A DNA stretch of 22,012 bases from Actinosomnolentus pattersoniae (SeqCode) (GTDB lineage Bacteria > Actinomycetota > UBA4738), in contig JACDCJ010000009.1 of assembly GCA_013817655.1 (NCBI GenBank), forward strand, positions 1 through 22,012. Direction: 5' to 3'. Below are positions 7,206 to 15,331 of the stretch, in pieces. Under the pieces are notes generated by a model, which saw nothing but the letters and a program-made list of their open reading frames with translations, did not search any database and was not told the origin of the DNA. Made by a program: the position numbers and the translations under genes. Numbering within the stretch: position 1 is the stretch's first letter; every line of letters begins with the position of its first letter.

Positions 7206-8154
7206 GCTCGTCGGGCTCCTCGTGGGACGAGAGAACACTTTCCCGGAGCCGTTCCTGGAGGTGGTGAACACAAAGGGCAGGGACCTCGGCGTTCGCGCGG
7301 AGATGGCGCTCCTCGGGGGAACGGCGGAGTTCGAGGCACCGCGTTACGACGTGATCGTCGATCGGATCTCACACGAGGTTCCGTACTACCGCGCTCATCT
7401 CAAGAGCGCGACGCTCCTGGGCACGGCCGTCATCAACGATCCGTTCTGGTGGGAGGCCGACGAGAAGTTCTTCGAGTGCACCCTGGCCCGGAAGCTGGGC
7501 GTCGCGGTGCCGCGGACGGTGGTCCTGCCGAACAAGGAGTACCTCCCCGACATAGATCCCGGCGTGTCGCTCCGGAACCTTCGGTACCCCCTCGACTGGG
7601 AGGCGATCGTCGGGTACACGGGACTGCCGGCCGTGCTGAAGCCGAACACAGGGGGTGGATGGAAGGACGTGCACGTCGTCGGCTCCATGGAGGAGCTCTG
7701 GCGCGCCTATGACACTTCGGGCACGAACACGATGATCCTCCAGGAGTTCATCGACTGGCAGGACTACGTCCGCTGCATCTGCATCGGGCGCGAGCAGGTG
7801 CTTCCGATCCGATACGACCCCCGGCTTCCGTTCATCGACCGGTACCGGACGGAGGATCCGGTCGAAGGGTGGCTCTACGACCGCGCCGTGGAGGACGCGA
7901 GGCTCCTCACCCAGGCGCTCGGCTACGACATGGACACGGTGGAGTTCGCCGTTCGAGACGGCGTGCTGTACGCCATCGACTTCCTGAACCCTGCCCCCGA
8001 CTTCGACAACTTCTCGATCAAGGAGGCGAACTTCTGGTGGGTTCTGGATCGGATGAGCGACCTCGTCCTGAGCTACGCCCTGGGGTCGGCCGATCCCCCC
8101 TGGCGCGGCCAGCAGCGCTGGTGGCGGTACGCCAAGGCTGAGGTCACGCCGTGA
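7198..8154 (+). CDS. RimK-like ATP-grasp carboxylate-amine ligase
   Basis: This 318-residue cytoplasmic enzyme is predicted to activate a carboxylate as an acyl phosphate with ATP and join it to an amine. The ATP-grasp core is visible: ATP-binding Lys148 (AVLKPN), a glycine loop at 151-155 (TGGGW), Glu183 in LQEFIDW, and the metal-binding end D261-x-x-N264-P-x-P. The N-terminal 100 residues form a separate pre-ATP-grasp domain with conserved RISHEVPYYR and NDPFWW patterns. It overlaps the esterase gene by 8 bases and the next ATP-grasp gene by 4 (GTGA). Neither substrate can be read from sequence. Length and motifs are intact, so it should be active. A Shine-Dalgarno-like AAGGAG lies 13 bases upstream, rather far, so translation probably depends on coupling. 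Confidence 0.86.
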   Translation: MSKLVGLLVGRENTFPEPFLEVVNTKGRDLGVRAEMALLGGTAEFEAPRYDVIVDRISHEVPYYRAHLKSATLLGTAVINDPFWWEADEKFFECTLARKLGVAVPRTVVLPNKEYLPDIDPGVSLRNLRYPLDWEAIVGYTGLPAVLKPNTGGGWKDVHVVGSMEELWRAYDTSGTNTMILQEFIDWQDYVRCICIGREQVLPIRYDPRLPFIDRYRTEDPVEGWLYDRAVEDARLLTQALGYDMDTVEFAVRDGVLYAIDFLNPAPDFDNFSIKEANFWWVLDRMSDLVLSYALGSADPPWRGQQRWWRYAKAEVTP

Positions 8155-9488
8155 GACGAGCGGTGGCCGCCTACCACGCGCTCTTGGAGGACGGTAGCCT
8201 GGCGGAGGAGAGCGCGGAGGCCCTGCGGGAGGGGCAGCGCGAACGCAACCTCGTCTTCGGCGACCATCCGCTCTGCATCGCGCTCCGGCCACAGTTGCTC
8301 GAACGTCCGAGATACAGGGCCGCCGCCGAGGCGTCGCACGCGGTCTACGGAGCGCTCCGGACCCTCGAGCGAGCCCTCCTTCGAGACTCGGATCTGCGGA
8401 GGGAGCTCGACCTGGAGCCGGAGGAGGAGCGTCTCGCGCTCGCCGAGCCTGGCGTTCGCTCCTCGTCTCCTTCGGCGCGGCTGGACGGTTTCTACAGCGA
8501 CCGGCTCCGGTACGTGGAGTACAACGCGGAGTCCCCGGCCGGCATGGCGTACTCCGACAACCTCTCGGAGGTCTTCGCGGACCTCCCCGTCATGCGCGCC
8601 TTCCGGAAGCGGTACCGTCTTCGGGCGCTCAAGGTGCGCGATCGTCAGCTCGCGGTCATGCTGCGCGCCTTCCGGCAGTGGGGGAAGGAGACCACCCCGG
8701 TCGTTGCGATCGTCGACTGGCGAGGCCTGCCGACCGTTGCCGAGTTCGAGATGTTCCGCGAGAGCTTCGAGCGCCGGGGGATCCGTGCGGTCATCTGCGA
8801 CCCCGCCGAACTGGAGTATCGGGAAGGCCGGCTGGTCGCGGACGGCACGCCGGTGAACCTCGTGTACCGGCGCGTCCTAACGACGGAGCTGTTGGCGAGG
8901 GGAGACGCGGTCCGCGCCCTGCGGGACGCCTATCTGGACGGCGCGGCCTGCGTGGTGAACACGTTCCGGGCGAAACTGCTCCACAAGAAGATGAGTCTCG
9001 CCCTCCTATCCGACGATAGGTACGCGAGCCTGTACTCCCCGGAGCACCGGCGCGCCATCGCCAGGCACATCCCGTGGACGCGCCGGGTCGCCGAGGGACG
9101 GACGACGCATGGGGGCAAGCCGGTCGCGGACCTCAGCGCCTTCATCCTAGACCGCCGGGAGACCCTCGTCCTGAAACCGAACGACGAGTACGGTGGGAAG
9201 GGAGTCGTCCTCGGCTGGACCGTCTCGCCGGAGGAATGGGAGCAGTCCCTGCTCGTCGCCCTCACGCAGTCCTACGTCGTGCAGGAGGCGGTGCCGGTGC
9301 CCCGTGAGTCGTTTCCCGTCGCGCTCGAGGGCGTCGCCTTCCTGGACCTCGCCATCGACATGGACCCGTATCTCTTCGACGGAAAGGTGACGGGCTGCCT
9401 CACCCGTCTGTCGTCCTCGGCGCTGCTGAACGTCACGGCCGGAGCGGGGAGCATCGTCCCCGCCTACGTGGTGGAGGGACCGGCATGA
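8151..9488 (+). CDS. Circularly permuted ATP-grasp (type 2) protein
   Basis: This encodes a 445-residue protein of the circularly permuted ATP-grasp group found in peptide-ligase gene sets. Visible signatures are EYNAESPAG at 123-131 (metal and substrate end), NTFRAKLLHKK at 270-280, the nucleotide loop LKPNDEYGGKGV at 341-352 and the C-terminal NVTAGAGSIVPAY. The order of these elements is rotated relative to the neighbouring RimK-like enzyme, as expected. The predicted reaction is ATP-driven amide bond formation, with unknown substrates. The GTG start overlaps the previous stop by 4 bases and has GAGG 7 bases upstream. The stop overlaps the GCS2 start (ATGA). Presence of a second, differently folded ligase in the same operon suggests successive couplings on one scaffold. 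Confidence 0.87.
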   Translation: MRRAVAAYHALLEDGSLAEESAEALREGQRERNLVFGDHPLCIALRPQLLERPRYRAAAEASHAVYGALRTLERALLRDSDLRRELDLEPEEERLALAEPGVRSSSPSARLDGFYSDRLRYVEYNAESPAGMAYSDNLSEVFADLPVMRAFRKRYRLRALKVRDRQLAVMLRAFRQWGKETTPVVAIVDWRGLPTVAEFEMFRESFERRGIRAVICDPAELEYREGRLVADGTPVNLVYRRVLTTELLARGDAVRALRDAYLDGAACVVNTFRAKLLHKKMSLALLSDDRYASLYSPEHRRAIARHIPWTRRVAEGRTTHGGKPVADLSAFILDRRETLVLKPNDEYGGKGVVLGWTVSPEEWEQSLLVALTQSYVVQEAVPVPRESFPVALEGVAFLDLAIDMDPYLFDGKVTGCLTRLSSSALLNVTAGAGSIVPAYVVEGPA

Positions 9489-10594
9489 CGAACGGATGGC
9501 TCACCATCGGTATCGAAGAGGAGTTCCAGATCGTCGACCGCGAGGGACAGCTCCGCGCGCACATAGACACCCTCATCGCCCGCGCGGCGGACACCTCCCT
9601 GGGTGAACTGAAGCCGGAGATGATGCAGTCGGTCGTGGAGGTGGCGACCAAGGTCTGCGCGAACGTGGAGGAGGCCCGATCGGAGATCCTGCGGCTGCGC
9701 GGGACGCTCGCGTCGTTGCTTGCCGAGGCCGACCTCAGGCTCGGATCGGCCGGCACTCATCCCTTCTCCGACTGGAAGGACCAGCTCGTCACCGAGCACG
9801 AGCGCTATCGGACCCTCGAGGAGGAGATGCAGGACGTAATTCGCGAGCTGCTGATCTTCGGCATGCACGTCCACGTCGGCGTCCCCGATCCCGACCTGCG
9901 GATCGAGCTGCTGAACGAGGCCCGGTACTTCCTGCCGCACCTACTGATGCTGTCGACCTCGAGCCCCTTCTGGCAGGGGCGGAACACGGGCCTGAAGTCC
10001 TACCGAGAGGTCATCTGGTCGCGCTTTCCACGCACCGGCATACCGCCCGAGTTCTCCTCTTCCGATGAGTTCGAGAACTACGTGGCCCTGCTGGTCAAGA
10101 CGAACTCGATCGACGACGGCAAGAAGATCTGGTGGGACCTTCGGCCCCATTACTTCTACCCGACGCTCGAGTTCCGGATATGTGACGCGGCCACGCGCGT
10201 GGACGAGACGATCTGCCTCGCCGCGCTCATCCAGGCAATCTGCGCGAAGCTCCTGAAGCTCCGGCAGGATAACCTCGGCTTCCGAAAGTACCTGCCGAGC
10301 CTTATCGCCGAGAACCGGTGGCGGGCCATGCGGCACGGCCTGGACGGCATGCTCATCGATTTCGGGAAGCAGACGGAGGTACCCGCTCGCGACCTCGCAC
10401 AGGAGCTCTGCGAGTTCGTGGACGACGTGGTGGACGAGCTCGGCTCTCGAAGCGCAGTGGAGTACGTGAACATCATCCTCGAGGAGGGGACCAGCGCAGA
10501 CCGGCAGCTTCGTGTGTATCAGGAGACCGGGAGCCTCACCGCGGTGGTCGACCACATCACCGCCGAGACAGTGGCCGTTCCTACCACGTCGTGA
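9485..10594 (+). CDS. GCS2-family carboxylate-amine ligase (YbdK-like)
   Basis: This 369-residue enzyme of the glutamine-synthetase-fold glutamate-cysteine ligase family 2 would make a gamma-glutamyl or related amide using ATP. Family signatures are IGIEEEFQIVD at 8-18 (metal-binding glutamates 11-13), THPFSDW at 91-97, GMHVHVGVPDPD at 126-137, the SRFPRTGIP loop and TLEFRICDA. Length is normal for YbdK-like proteins. It has a good ribosome-binding site (GGAGGG, 6 bases before ATG) and also overlaps the upstream stop as ATGA. E. coli YbdK shows weak glutamate-cysteine ligase activity, but homologues in ligase cassettes probably act on other substrates. That is inference here. It overlaps the DUF983 start by 4 bases (GTGA), so all five cassette genes form one translational chain. 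Confidence 0.92.
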   Translation: MTNGWLTIGIEEEFQIVDREGQLRAHIDTLIARAADTSLGELKPEMMQSVVEVATKVCANVEEARSEILRLRGTLASLLAEADLRLGSAGTHPFSDWKDQLVTEHERYRTLEEEMQDVIRELLIFGMHVHVGVPDPDLRIELLNEARYFLPHLLMLSTSSPFWQGRNTGLKSYREVIWSRFPRTGIPPEFSSSDEFENYVALLVKTNSIDDGKKIWWDLRPHYFYPTLEFRICDAATRVDETICLAALIQAICAKLLKLRQDNLGFRKYLPSLIAENRWRAMRHGLDGMLIDFGKQTEVPARDLAQELCEFVDDVVDELGSRSAVEYVNIILEEGTSADRQLRVYQETGSLTAVVDHITAETVAVPTTS

Positions 10595-11019
10595 CCCGGC
10601 CGGCGGCGCCGTCCCGCCTCCGAATGCTCCTCCGCGGCCTCGTCAAGCGCTGTCCCTGGTGCGGGAGGGGAGGGCTCTTCTCCGGATGGTTCCGGCTCGC
10701 TGAGCGGTGCCCCCGCTGTGGCCTGCGGTTCGAGCGGGAGGAGGGGGCCTTCCTCGGGTCTCTGGCTCTCAACTACGGGGTGACCGGAATGCTCTTCATC
10801 GCGCTGCTTGTGGGCTGGCTGGTGGCTACGCTTCCCGATCTCGAGATCGTTCCCCTCATGGTGGCCGGCCTGGCGGTCGCGGTCGGAGTTCCGCTCGCCT
10901 TCTATCCGTTTGCGAAGACGATCTGGGCGGCCATCGATCTCCTGATGCACGATGTGAATCCCGCGGACCCCGCCTCCATGGACCGATTCGGGATCTGGGA
11001 GGACCCTCCGTCCGGCTAG
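10591..11019 (+). CDS. DUF983 zinc-ribbon membrane protein
   Basis: This encodes a 142-residue protein with two CPxCG knuckles (Cys21/Cys24 and Cys40/Cys43) that should bind one zinc. They are followed by two membrane helices at about 62-80 and 86-106 and a short acidic tail. This is the DUF983 layout, whose function is not known. GTG 10591 overlaps the GCS2 stop by 4 bases and is preferred on that ground. The ATG at 10624, just before the first CPxC, is an alternative and no Shine-Dalgarno sequence separates them. In this operon it could be a membrane partner or simply a passenger. It converges on the DapA-family gene with only 8 bases between stop codons and no terminator visible. Confidence 0.86.
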   Translation: MTRPAAPSRLRMLLRGLVKRCPWCGRGGLFSGWFRLAERCPRCGLRFEREEGAFLGSLALNYGVTGMLFIALLVGWLVATLPDLEIVPLMVAGLAVAVGVPLAFYPFAKTIWAAIDLLMHDVNPADPASMDRFGIWEDPPSG

Positions 11020-11027
11020 AACGGCGC

Positions 11028-11975
11028 TCAGCCTTGGTCGGCGTCCCCGACCGGGGTTCGACGCCCGTCGGGAACGAACCGATCGAGCGTGGGGGAGATG
11101 TCCAGCCGGCGCAGGAGGTCCCCCAGCTCCTCGATCACCCAGCGGCCGGGTGCCGGGGTCGATCGCGTCGATGCAGCGGCGATGGCCCCGCGCCTGCGAA
11201 GGAGCTCCTTTCGGAGTCCCAGTCCCAGCACGGGCTGAGCCTCGAACTGGATGAGCGGAAGGAATCGATCGAACACCGCCGCCGCTCGTACGCGGTCGCC
11301 CGACTCGGTGGCGAGCCGAACGACGCGCAGAATCTCCGGGAAGGCGAACCCGGTCATCGTTCCGCACGCGCCTCCTCGCAGCTCGTAGAGCGCGGCGACG
11401 CCGCCGAGGCCACCGAAGACCTCGAGCCCCGGATCGGCTTCGAGGAGGCGGCCGATCTTGAGAGCTGTGGGTGGATCCTCCAGCTTGACGGTGCGCGAAC
11501 CGGATGCCTGGAGGCACTCCAGCAGGGTGGAGACGGAGACCGTCACTCCGGTCGCGGCGGGCTCGTCCTGGATGACGAGCGGCAGATGCCCAGGTTCGGC
11601 GATCCGGCCGAAGAAGGAGGGAAGCTCCCCGGCGGGCGTTCCGGGAGCAGCGGCCACCATTGCGGCGCGCGCGCCGAGGCCGGCCGCGTTCTCGACGAGC
11701 CGCCTGACCTCATCTGGGTCGCTCGCCGAGCACCCGACGACGATGGGAGCCCGCACGCCGGCAACCTCGAAGATCGCTTCGAGGGCGTCCACCCGTTCGG
11801 ACGGCGCCAGGGTTCCGGCCTCGCTAGTGACCCCCATGGCAGTGAGACCGTCGACTCCCCAGCCAATGGCTGCGTCGACGAGCCGGCGCTGGCTGTCGAG
11901 ATCGAGGCGCCCGTCCTCGTCGAAGGGAGTGGGCAGGACGAACCACGTCCCACGTATCCCCGGCCCCCCGCTCAA
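11028..11975 (-). CDS. DapA/NAL-family class I lyase, non-canonical (not a dihydrodipicolinate synthase)
   Basis: This 315-residue TIM-barrel protein should use a Schiff-base lysine, Lys164 in RTVKLEDPP, to cleave, condense or deaminate a 2-oxo or imino acid. The GTTGE-like phosphate/carboxylate loop reads GVTSEAG at 48-54. The two tyrosines of the DapA proton relay are absent: the YN of the YNxP motif is Q136-D137 (QDEPAATG), and the position near Tyr107 is alanine. It is therefore unlikely to make dihydrodipicolinate. Its start overlaps the FAD oxidoreductase stop by 4 bases. A flavin dehydrogenase plus DapA-like deaminase resembles the hydroxyproline pathway (LhpB-type plus LhpC), so catabolism of an imino or N-substituted amino acid is a reasonable guess but not shown. 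Confidence 0.85.
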   Translation of the reverse strand: MSGGPGIRGTWFVLPTPFDEDGRLDLDSQRRLVDAAIGWGVDGLTAMGVTSEAGTLAPSERVDALEAIFEVAGVRAPIVVGCSASDPDEVRRLVENAAGLGARAAMVAAAPGTPAGELPSFFGRIAEPGHLPLVIQDEPAATGVTVSVSTLLECLQASGSRTVKLEDPPTALKIGRLLEADPGLEVFGGLGGVAALYELRGGACGTMTGFAFPEILRVVRLATESGDRVRAAAVFDRFLPLIQFEAQPVLGLGLRKELLRRRGAIAAASTRSTPAPGRWVIEELGDLLRRLDISPTLDRFVPDGRRTPVGDADQG

Positions 11976-13123
11976 AGCGGATCCACGTGGGGTCGCTCAC
12001 CGAAGGAACGATCGAGGCGGAAGGGGTTCTCGTGTGCTCCGATCCTTTCGAGCAGAAGATCCACAAGGTGGCGGCTCCCGGCGGGCCCAGCCATCACGCC
12101 CTTGCCGCTGTACCCGGTGTTCACGTACAGGCCCTCCACGCCGGTGGGCCCGATCAGCGGGCGCCGGTCCGGGGTCATCGTGTACTGGCCGGCCTGCAGG
12201 AGCCACGAGGCGCCTCCCCAGTCCCACACCTCGCTCCAGAAAGGCGTGACGCGAGCCACAGAGACGGGGCTCCCGGGATCCAGGAGCCGGAAGGCGAACC
12301 CCTGGTCCACGGGGACATCCTCCGTTGGGGGCGATGGGGGAACAGCGGGATCGGTGAAAAAGAGGGAGGCGCCGCGCAGTACAGGGCGCCAGTGGGCGCC
12401 CGAGTCGTCGTCGATCGTCATGGGAGCGGACGCGGGCACCTGCGGGACGTCCGGCAGCACGAGCTTCTGCCGCACCACGGTCGAGATCGGCAGGGCGATG
12501 CCCACCTTCGCGGCGACCACTCCGGAGAACGGCCCGGCTGCAATGACGGCGGCACGCGTCGCCACGGCGCCGGCATCCGTCTCCACGGCGACAAGGCGGT
12601 CGCCCCGGACGCGGAACCCACGGACCGAGCACCCCGTCACCACCGAGGCCCCGGAACCGGCCGCCAGCCCCAGGGTCAGGCGCTTGGGGTCGAGGAGGCC
12701 GTCGCCGGCCCGGAACCGTGCCTGCCTGACCTCGGGCCCCAGGAAGGGGAACGCACGCCGGGCGTCGTCTCCGGAGAGGAGCTCCAAGTCCGGTACGCCC
12801 CAGCCGCGCTGGGAGGCCACGATGGCCCGTTGCGCCTCGGCCCTCGGCTCCTCGGTGGTGACCCAGAGGTAGCCCTGCCGGCGAACGTCCGGGTCGTATC
12901 TCGACTGCCCGGTGAGGTCGGCGAAGTTCAGGAAGAGCTCCACCGACTCGGCGACGAGCGGGACGTCGTCCTCGCTGTCGAGTTGCAGTCGAAAGCCTCC
13001 GGCAGCCGCGGCTGTAGTGAGCGTCGACAGGGCGGGGCGCCGCTCCAGGATCAGGGGTCGCATGCCCGCTCGGGACGCGTGGAACGCTGTGGCCGCCCCG
13101 ATGACCCCGCCCCCGACTATCAC
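11972..13123 (-). CDS. DAO-family FAD-dependent oxidoreductase (sarcosine/D-amino-acid oxidase type)
   Basis: This encodes a 383-residue flavoprotein oxidising an amine, probably of an amino acid. The Rossmann motif GGGVIG (Gly4, 6, 9) begins almost at the N-terminus and ends with Glu27 (LILE). The C-terminal TPDRRPLIGPTGVEGLY and NTGYSGKG are typical of the DAO family. Where monomeric sarcosine oxidase has the flavin-linking Cys, this protein reads AGQYT, so FAD is probably non-covalent. The start is GTG 13123. Codons upstream are open back to the EF-G2 stop without an ATG or GTG, so a few residues may be missing from the usual N-terminus. It lies 49 bases after the EF-G2 gene and overlaps the DapA-like gene by 4 bases, so the two enzymes are expected to act in sequence. 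Confidence 0.87.
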   Translation of the reverse strand: MIVGGGVIGAATAFHASRAGMRPLILERRPALSTLTTAAAAGGFRLQLDSEDDVPLVAESVELFLNFADLTGQSRYDPDVRRQGYLWVTTEEPRAEAQRAIVASQRGWGVPDLELLSGDDARRAFPFLGPEVRQARFRAGDGLLDPKRLTLGLAAGSGASVVTGCSVRGFRVRGDRLVAVETDAGAVATRAAVIAAGPFSGVVAAKVGIALPISTVVRQKLVLPDVPQVPASAPMTIDDDSGAHWRPVLRGASLFFTDPAVPPSPPTEDVPVDQGFAFRLLDPGSPVSVARVTPFWSEVWDWGGASWLLQAGQYTMTPDRRPLIGPTGVEGLYVNTGYSGKGVMAGPAGSRHLVDLLLERIGAHENPFRLDRSFGERPHVDPL

Positions 13124-13172
13124 GAGCTCAGCCGTCGACGGCGGCCGGGGGATATGACGGATCCCGGCGAAG

Positions 13173-15254
13173 TCAGTGCTCGTCGCGGTCCTTCTTCACC
13201 CGTGCAATGAGCTTCTCCGCGAGGTGGGCGGGAACCTCCGCGTAGTGGTCGAACGTCATCGTGAACGCACCCCGGCCCTGGGTCATGGACCGGAGGTCGA
13301 TGGCGTAGCGCGTCATCTCCGCCTGGGGGACCAGGGCCTTCACGCGTTGCTTGCCGGAGCCCGTGGACTCCATTCCGAGGATCCGGCCGCGCTTGGAATT
13401 GAGGTCGCCGATGATGTCGCCGGTCTGGCTCTCCGGCACCAGGACCTCGACTCGGACGATGGGCTCGAGGAGCGCCACTCCCGCCTTGGCCACGGCATCC
13501 TTGAGCGCCAGTGCGCCGGCGATCTGGAACGCCATGTCGGAAGAGTCGACGCTGTGGAACTTCCCGTCGTAAAGCGTCACTCGGATGTCCACCATCGGGT
13601 TGCCCGTGACGACGCCCTCGGTCATCGTCTTGACGATCCCCTTCTCGACCGAGGAGATGAACTGGTTCGGCACGGCCCCACCGAAGATCTTGTCCACGAA
13701 CTCGAAGCCGCTTCCTCGTGGCAGGGGCTCCACCTCGATGTTGCAGACGCCGTACTGCCCATGGCCGCCCGACTGCTTTACGTGGCGTCCGATCGCCTGG
13801 ACCTTGGCCTTGATCGTCTCCTTGTACGGCACCCTTGCCGGGTGCGTCAGGACTTCCACACCGAACTTCCGCCTCATCCGCTCAACCATCGTGTCGAGGT
13901 GGGCCTCGCCCATCCCGTACATAACCGTCTCGTGGGTCTCCGCGGAGCGCTCGACCCGGAAGCTGGGGTCGTCCTCGCGGACCCTTGCGATCGCCGTCGA
14001 GAGCTTGTCCTCGTCCCCCTTGGTCTTTGGCTCGATGGCCATCGAGAGGAGCGGCTCCGGCAGCTCGACGGGCGGCAGGACGACGGGGTCGCTCTTGAGG
14101 GAGAAGGTGTCTCCGGTCGCGGCATGAGAGAGCTTCGCGACGGCTCCGATGTCGCCCGCCGGAATCTCGCCCACCGTCTCGTGTTCCTTCCCTCCCAGGG
14201 TGAACAGCTGGCCGACTCGTTCCTCGGTGCCCTTGCTCGCGTTGAAGACGCTCGAATCCGGGCGGATCCGGCCGCTGAACACACGGAAGAGATTGATCCG
14301 CCCGACATACGGGTCGGACACCGTCTTGAAGACGAGGGCGGCGAGCGGGCCGTTCGGATCGGTTGGCCGTTCCTGAGTGCCGCCGTCTCGGGTCGAGACC
14401 GTGGCGGGGGGGCGATCGAGAGGGGAGGGAAGCGCTTCCGCGACGAACGCAAGCAGCCGGTCGGCGCCGATGGGCTGGGTGGCCGCCCCGACTAGGACGG
14501 GGACGAGCCTCGCCTGGGCAAGCCCGGCCCGCACGCCCCGAACGATCTCTTCGGTGGAGAGCTCGCCCTCCTCCAGATACTTCTCGAGCAGCGTGTCGTC
14601 GGCCTCGGCCACCGAGTCGGCCAGGCGCTCACGGTATGGGTCCGCCTTGGCGGCGAGGTCCTCGGGCCAGTCCCCCTCGGTCCCGATCGGGCCGGCGTCG
14701 TAACGGTAGGCGCGGTGGGAGATGAGGTCGACGATGCCGGAGAAGTCGTGCTCCTCGCCGATGGGAAGCTGGATGGGCGCGACCTGGCTTCCGAACGCGG
14801 CCACGAGGCCATCCATCGTCCGGTCGAACGAGGCCCGTTCCCGATCCATCTTGTTCACGAACACAACGCGTGGAAGGCCCGCCTCGGCGGCCATCTCCCA
14901 CACGACCTCCGTCTGGACCTCGACCCCGTCCACGGCGGAGACGACGAACAGGCATGCGTCGGCAGCGCGAAGCGCACTCTTCGCGTCGCCGATGAAGTCG
15001 GCATACCCGGGGGCGTCCAGGACGTTCACCTTCACGCCGTTCCAGGCGATCGGCGCCATCGCGAGCGAAACGCTTATCCCCCGGCGGACCTCCTCCGGGT
15101 CGAAGTCGGAGACCGTGTTGCCGTCCTGGACGGAGCCCATCCTGTTGATCGTTCCGGAGGTGAACAGCAGCGCTTCCATGAGGCTGGTCTTTCCGGCCCC
15201 GCTGTGGCCGACGAGGACGACGTTCCGGATGTTCCGCGGCTCGTGGACGTCCAT
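13173..15254 (-). CDS. fusA2: EF-G2, elongation factor G-like translational GTPase
   Basis: This 693-residue cytoplasmic GTPase has the EF-G domain order. G1 is GHSGAGKT at 16-23. Switch I shows RRGISVS at 57-63, with Ser61 where classical EF-G has Thr. G3 is D80-APGY, where EF-G has DTPGH. G4 is NKMD at 134-137. Domains II-V follow, with SGGHGQYG in domain IV and the terminal RGxGxFTMxFDHY. These substitutions mark the EF-G-like EF-G2 group (M. tuberculosis FusA2 type) rather than the main fusA, which would sit in a ribosomal-protein operon. The role of EF-G2 is poorly known. The ATG at 15254 is preferred because AGGAAGGA lies 5 bases upstream, whereas an in-frame extension runs over the divergent gene. 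A TATAAT box lies at 15315-15310. It appears to lead a three-gene operon with the FAD and DapA-like genes. Confidence 0.95.
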   Translation of the reverse strand: MDVHEPRNIRNVVLVGHSGAGKTSLMEALLFTSGTINRMGSVQDGNTVSDFDPEEVRRGISVSLAMAPIAWNGVKVNVLDAPGYADFIGDAKSALRAADACLFVVSAVDGVEVQTEVVWEMAAEAGLPRVVFVNKMDRERASFDRTMDGLVAAFGSQVAPIQLPIGEEHDFSGIVDLISHRAYRYDAGPIGTEGDWPEDLAAKADPYRERLADSVAEADDTLLEKYLEEGELSTEEIVRGVRAGLAQARLVPVLVGAATQPIGADRLLAFVAEALPSPLDRPPATVSTRDGGTQERPTDPNGPLAALVFKTVSDPYVGRINLFRVFSGRIRPDSSVFNASKGTEERVGQLFTLGGKEHETVGEIPAGDIGAVAKLSHAATGDTFSLKSDPVVLPPVELPEPLLSMAIEPKTKGDEDKLSTAIARVREDDPSFRVERSAETHETVMYGMGEAHLDTMVERMRRKFGVEVLTHPARVPYKETIKAKVQAIGRHVKQSGGHGQYGVCNIEVEPLPRGSGFEFVDKIFGGAVPNQFISSVEKGIVKTMTEGVVTGNPMVDIRVTLYDGKFHSVDSSDMAFQIAGALALKDAVAKAGVALLEPIVRVEVLVPESQTGDIIGDLNSKRGRILGMESTGSGKQRVKALVPQAEMTRYAIDLRSMTQGRGAFTMTFDHYAEVPAHLAEKLIARVKKDRDEH

Positions 15255-15302
15255 GGGGTCCTTCCTGCTCCGGTCGATCGACGGCGGCCGGGCGCCCTCC
15301 AG

Positions 15303-15331
15303 AGGGCCGATTATAGGGGCGATGGTAGTCT
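15303..15331 (+). promoter_or_regulatory. Candidate promoter for the phosphatidyltransferase-like gene (-10 TAGTCT)
   Basis: TAGTCT (15326-15331) ends 7 bases before the ATG at 15339, giving a leaderless start. AGGGCC (15303-15308) lies at the -35 position with a 17-base spacer, identical to the thrS arrangement. It interleaves with the minus-strand EF-G2 promoter. Confidence 0.4.
15310..15315 (-). promoter_or_regulatory. -10 element (TATAAT) for EF-G2
   Basis: A perfect TATAAT on the minus strand would start transcription near 15303, leaving a leader of about 49 bases that contains the EF-G2 ribosome-binding site. No clear -35 box is seen. It lies within 16 bases of the divergent gene's -10. 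Confidence 0.5.

Noticed and set aside
10707..12872. 721-codon plus-strand open frame through DUF983, the DapA-like gene and the flavoprotein gene
   Set aside because: It lies antisense to two clear enzyme genes, lacks any domain and has no ribosome-binding site. It is a composition shadow.
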